NCBI GenBank assembly: GCA_026999335.1
Contig: JALTPW010000252.1
Coordinates: 1 to 5,054, forward strand
Direction of reading: 5' to 3'
DNA length: 5,054 nt
Origin: Chromatiales bacterium
Lineage (GTDB): Bacteria; Pseudomonadota; Gammaproteobacteria; SZUA-152
The position numbers and the translations under genes are program-made. The notes under the pieces are model-generated. The model was not told where the DNA came from and made no database searches. It saw nothing but the letters and a program-made list of their open reading frames with translations. Positions 3,232 through 5,054 of this stretch are shown here, one piece after another (the first letter of the stretch is position 1; every line of letters starts with the position of its first letter).

Positions 3232-5054
3232 TCAGTTGTTGGCCCTGAGCGGGCGGACAAAGGTATCCTTGCGGATGTTGTCGTCCTGCATCATGCGCCA
3301 GGCGGTCTGGAAGCCGAGTTCGCGGTAGGCCTCGAACTGTCTTTCATCGAAAAACTGGTCGCTGGTGGGTTCGTCCGGAAATTGCGGGTGAGTCTTTTTG
3401 TAGCCGTAGAGGTCGGCGCTCAACTGTTCGAAGAAGCTGGTCTTGAGATAGAGCAGGCGCCCCTGGCTGTTGTCGGGATAGATGATGGTGCACATGATAT
3501 AGCCGCGCTCGGCGCATGGGATGGTATCGTCAGCCGCATCGATCTTGCGGCGCGGAACCAGGGCTTGCAGATTTTTACAGTCGCAGAGAATGAGGGTGCC
3601 GAAGTCGACGCGCACCTTTTCCACCGCATTGGCGAAGTCGGTGAATTGGTAGTCGGGGTCGGCTCCACCGTCGCACAGCACGATGAGGCGCGTGCGGCGG
3701 CGGATGAGTTCGTACAGGGCGAGGTTTTCGAAATGGCCACCATCGGTCAGCTGGACGAAATCACCCTCTTCGTTGAGCCTTGAACGCAGAAACATTTCGC
3801 TCAGACCGGGGAACAGGAAATTGGGTACTCCCCGGGATTTCTGTTTGCCGGACGGCCCTGAGCCCGTTTTTTTCCGGGGGTTCGGGTTGGGATTGGACGC
3901 CCAGTAGCCGAGGCGGATATTGAGCAGTCCCATGAGCATGCTGAGCAGTGGTTGGCGGGTAACCCCCTGGCCGCCGATGCCGGTGCTGGGATTGACGGCG
4001 GCGCCGGAGATGGCCATGGCGGTGGGCAGGGTCATACGGCCATCCATGAAGTCTTCGGACTTGCGCCAGCCGGTGGCGTTGCTGCCGCAGAAATAGGGCG
4101 AGAGGATGAAGTTGTCGCCACCGCGACCGCGGAACTTGGGGATGTTGGACGATTCCAGTACCACGTGGGTGTTGATGAGATGGTAGGGGCCGGGGTTGGC
4201 CTCGGGGCCGCTGCCGTCGTTTGCCGCCAGCAGGTCGTGGATGGGCATCTTGTCGGCACTGGCGGCGGCGCGGGTGGCGATCCTGCCAGCCAGCACTTTG
4301 TCCACGTCGGGCATGAAGAGTTCCATGAGACGGTCACGGTAGTAGCGGTGGATGGCGAGGTAGTTGATGTTGGTGGCCCAGCCCAGAAAGGCGGAGAGAA
4401 TGGCGATTGCCAGCGCGGTGCCGCCAATGAGTGCGACGGTGCTCAGCCCGGTGGTGCATGCCGACAGCTTGATGGCGAAATGGTAGGTGAGCAGCAGCAA
4501 CCCGAACCAGAGGGCGGCGGTGGCAACGACGACCACCAGGCCCATGGGGATGCGGCCCTTTTTGCTGCTGCTGGTCTTGAAGAAGACGAAGACACCGGAC
4601 AGTGTGCCGAACACGGTGGAAAGGGCGCCAACCCAGCCCGGCAGACTGGAGGCGTTGGTGCCTGCTCCGGCGGTAGGCGCACCCAGATTTTGCAGAGTTT
4701 CATACACCGCAGGCACGGCACCCAGGATCAGTAAAACCAGGGTCAGGGTGAGGAGAGTGCTTGCCGTGCGCTCGTATTTTTGCCGCCAGCGATAAGCACT
4801 GGATTTTTCGTGGTCGCCACTGTCATATTTGCGTTTCGACAGGGCGTTGGTGGATACCGAATACGCCAATGACAGCGTGACGAACAGGGCGCCGAAGAGC
4901 AGCCCCAACCACAGGATGAGATTGTCGGTTTTGAAGGGTAGGCCGAGATCGGCCGGCGTATACTCCAGCAGCGGATAGGCCGTGGTGAAAAACAGGGCCA
5001 GCAACAAACCGAAATAGACACTCAGGCTCACCAATGCGCCGCGCAGGATGACCG
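3232..5054 (-). CDS. Patatin-like phospholipase family membrane protein (5' part outside the window)
   Basis: The frame is open from the right edge to a TGA at 3232-3234, giving 606 visible residues. The first in-window start-like codon is a TTG at 5034, but VILRGA-encoding codons continue upstream of it to the edge, so the true start lies outside. Numbering from that TTG, six hydrophobic segments lie near residues 4-24, 38-60, 92-111, 132-152, 162-188 and 198-220, followed by a soluble domain. That domain has MAISGAAVNPSTG (340-352), NFLFPGLSEMF (405-415), the patatin catalytic Asp in LTDGGHFENLALYELIRRR (429-447, D431-G-G), LIVLCDGGADP (450-460), and a family-typical end, TSDQFFDERQFEAYRELG (557-574). 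Patatin hydrolases use a Ser-Asp dyad to cleave acyl lipids. The GxSxG serine motif is not in the visible part, so it must lie upstream of the membrane segments, meaning these segments interrupt the catalytic fold. The gene faces the opposite way to the operon. The product is probably inner-membrane; its substrate is unknown. Confidence 0.85.
   Translation of the reverse strand, partial: VILRGALVSLSVYFGLLLALFFTTAYPLLEYTPADLGLPFKTDNLILWLGLLFGALFVTLSLAYSVSTNALSKRKYDSGDHEKSSAYRWRQKYERTASTLLTLTLVLLILGAVPAVYETLQNLGAPTAGAGTNASSLPGWVGALSTVFGTLSGVFVFFKTSSSKKGRIPMGLVVVVATAALWFGLLLLTYHFAIKLSACTTGLSTVALIGGTALAIAILSAFLGWATNINYLAIHRYYRDRLMELFMPDVDKVLAGRIATRAAASADKMPIHDLLAANDGSGPEANPGPYHLINTHVVLESSNIPKFRGRGGDNFILSPYFCGSNATGWRKSEDFMDGRMTLPTAMAISGAAVNPSTGIGGQGVTRQPLLSMLMGLLNIRLGYWASNPNPNPRKKTGSGPSGKQKSRGVPNFLFPGLSEMFLRSRLNEEGDFVQLTDGGHFENLALYELIRRRTRLIVLCDGGADPDYQFTDFANAVEKVRVDFGTLILCDCKNLQALVPRRKIDAADDTIPCAERGYIMCTIIYPDNSQGRLLYLKTSFFEQLSADLYGYKKTHPQFPDEPTSDQFFDERQFEAYRELGFQTAWRMMQDDNIRKDTFVRPLRANN

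Noticed and set aside
3952..4734. A 260-codon rightward open frame, glycine-rich
   Set aside because: It lies wholly antisense to the patatin-like gene. Its Gly/Val/Ala-rich composition is what the complement of that GC-rich gene would give, with no motif of its own.

Overview
The window looks like an accessory, partly decayed stretch of a Proteobacterial chromosome. Gamma- or Betaproteobacteria fit best, judged from protein style, moderately high GC in the genes and AT-rich joints between them; the exact taxon cannot be named from the sequence. Only three reading frames look intact: a two-gene operon (815-2051, + strand) and a large membrane protein (3232 to the right edge, - strand). The remainder is gene remnants, two terminal-inverted-repeat elements without a transposase, and palindromic intergenic repeats.

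Left part (1-690): a short AT-rich stretch joins abruptly to the 3' half of a RhuM/Fic-type gene. Its N-terminal half is missing, a 2-bp repeat (GAGAG) throws it out of frame near 190-194, and its C-terminal tail is eroded, although the Fic motif HPFADGNKRTG is perfect. Middle part (757-2051): a good promoter (TTGACA-16-TATTCT), three tandem TAGAATT heptamers at the presumed transcription start, then a 174-aa winged-helix-like protein overlapping by 8 nt a 239-aa AbiEii-like nucleotidyltransferase with all its acidic motifs. This resembles a type IV toxin-antitoxin or abortive-infection pair, and it is the best candidate for an undescribed active system here.

Right of the operon, one base after the nucleotidyltransferase stop codon, lies a 571-bp element with perfect 19-bp terminal inverted repeats (2053-2623). 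It carries an antisense remnant of a GxxExxY-family (PD-(D/E)XK-like) gene and no transposase. Next come a YjbQ-family pseudogene broken by two frameshifting deletions (2689-2888), a cluster of REP-like palindromes (2917-2982), and a second element of 181 bp (3038-3218). That one has 18-bp inverted repeats (17/18 identical), a second matching pair of internal arms, and a flanking 5-bp direct repeat TAAAA.

The right edge is the C-terminal two thirds or so of a polytopic patatin-like lipid hydrolase read leftwards; its start and catalytic serine lie outside the window. Overall: a defence/toxin-type operon kept intact amid insertions and dead genes, next to a housekeeping-like membrane lipase.
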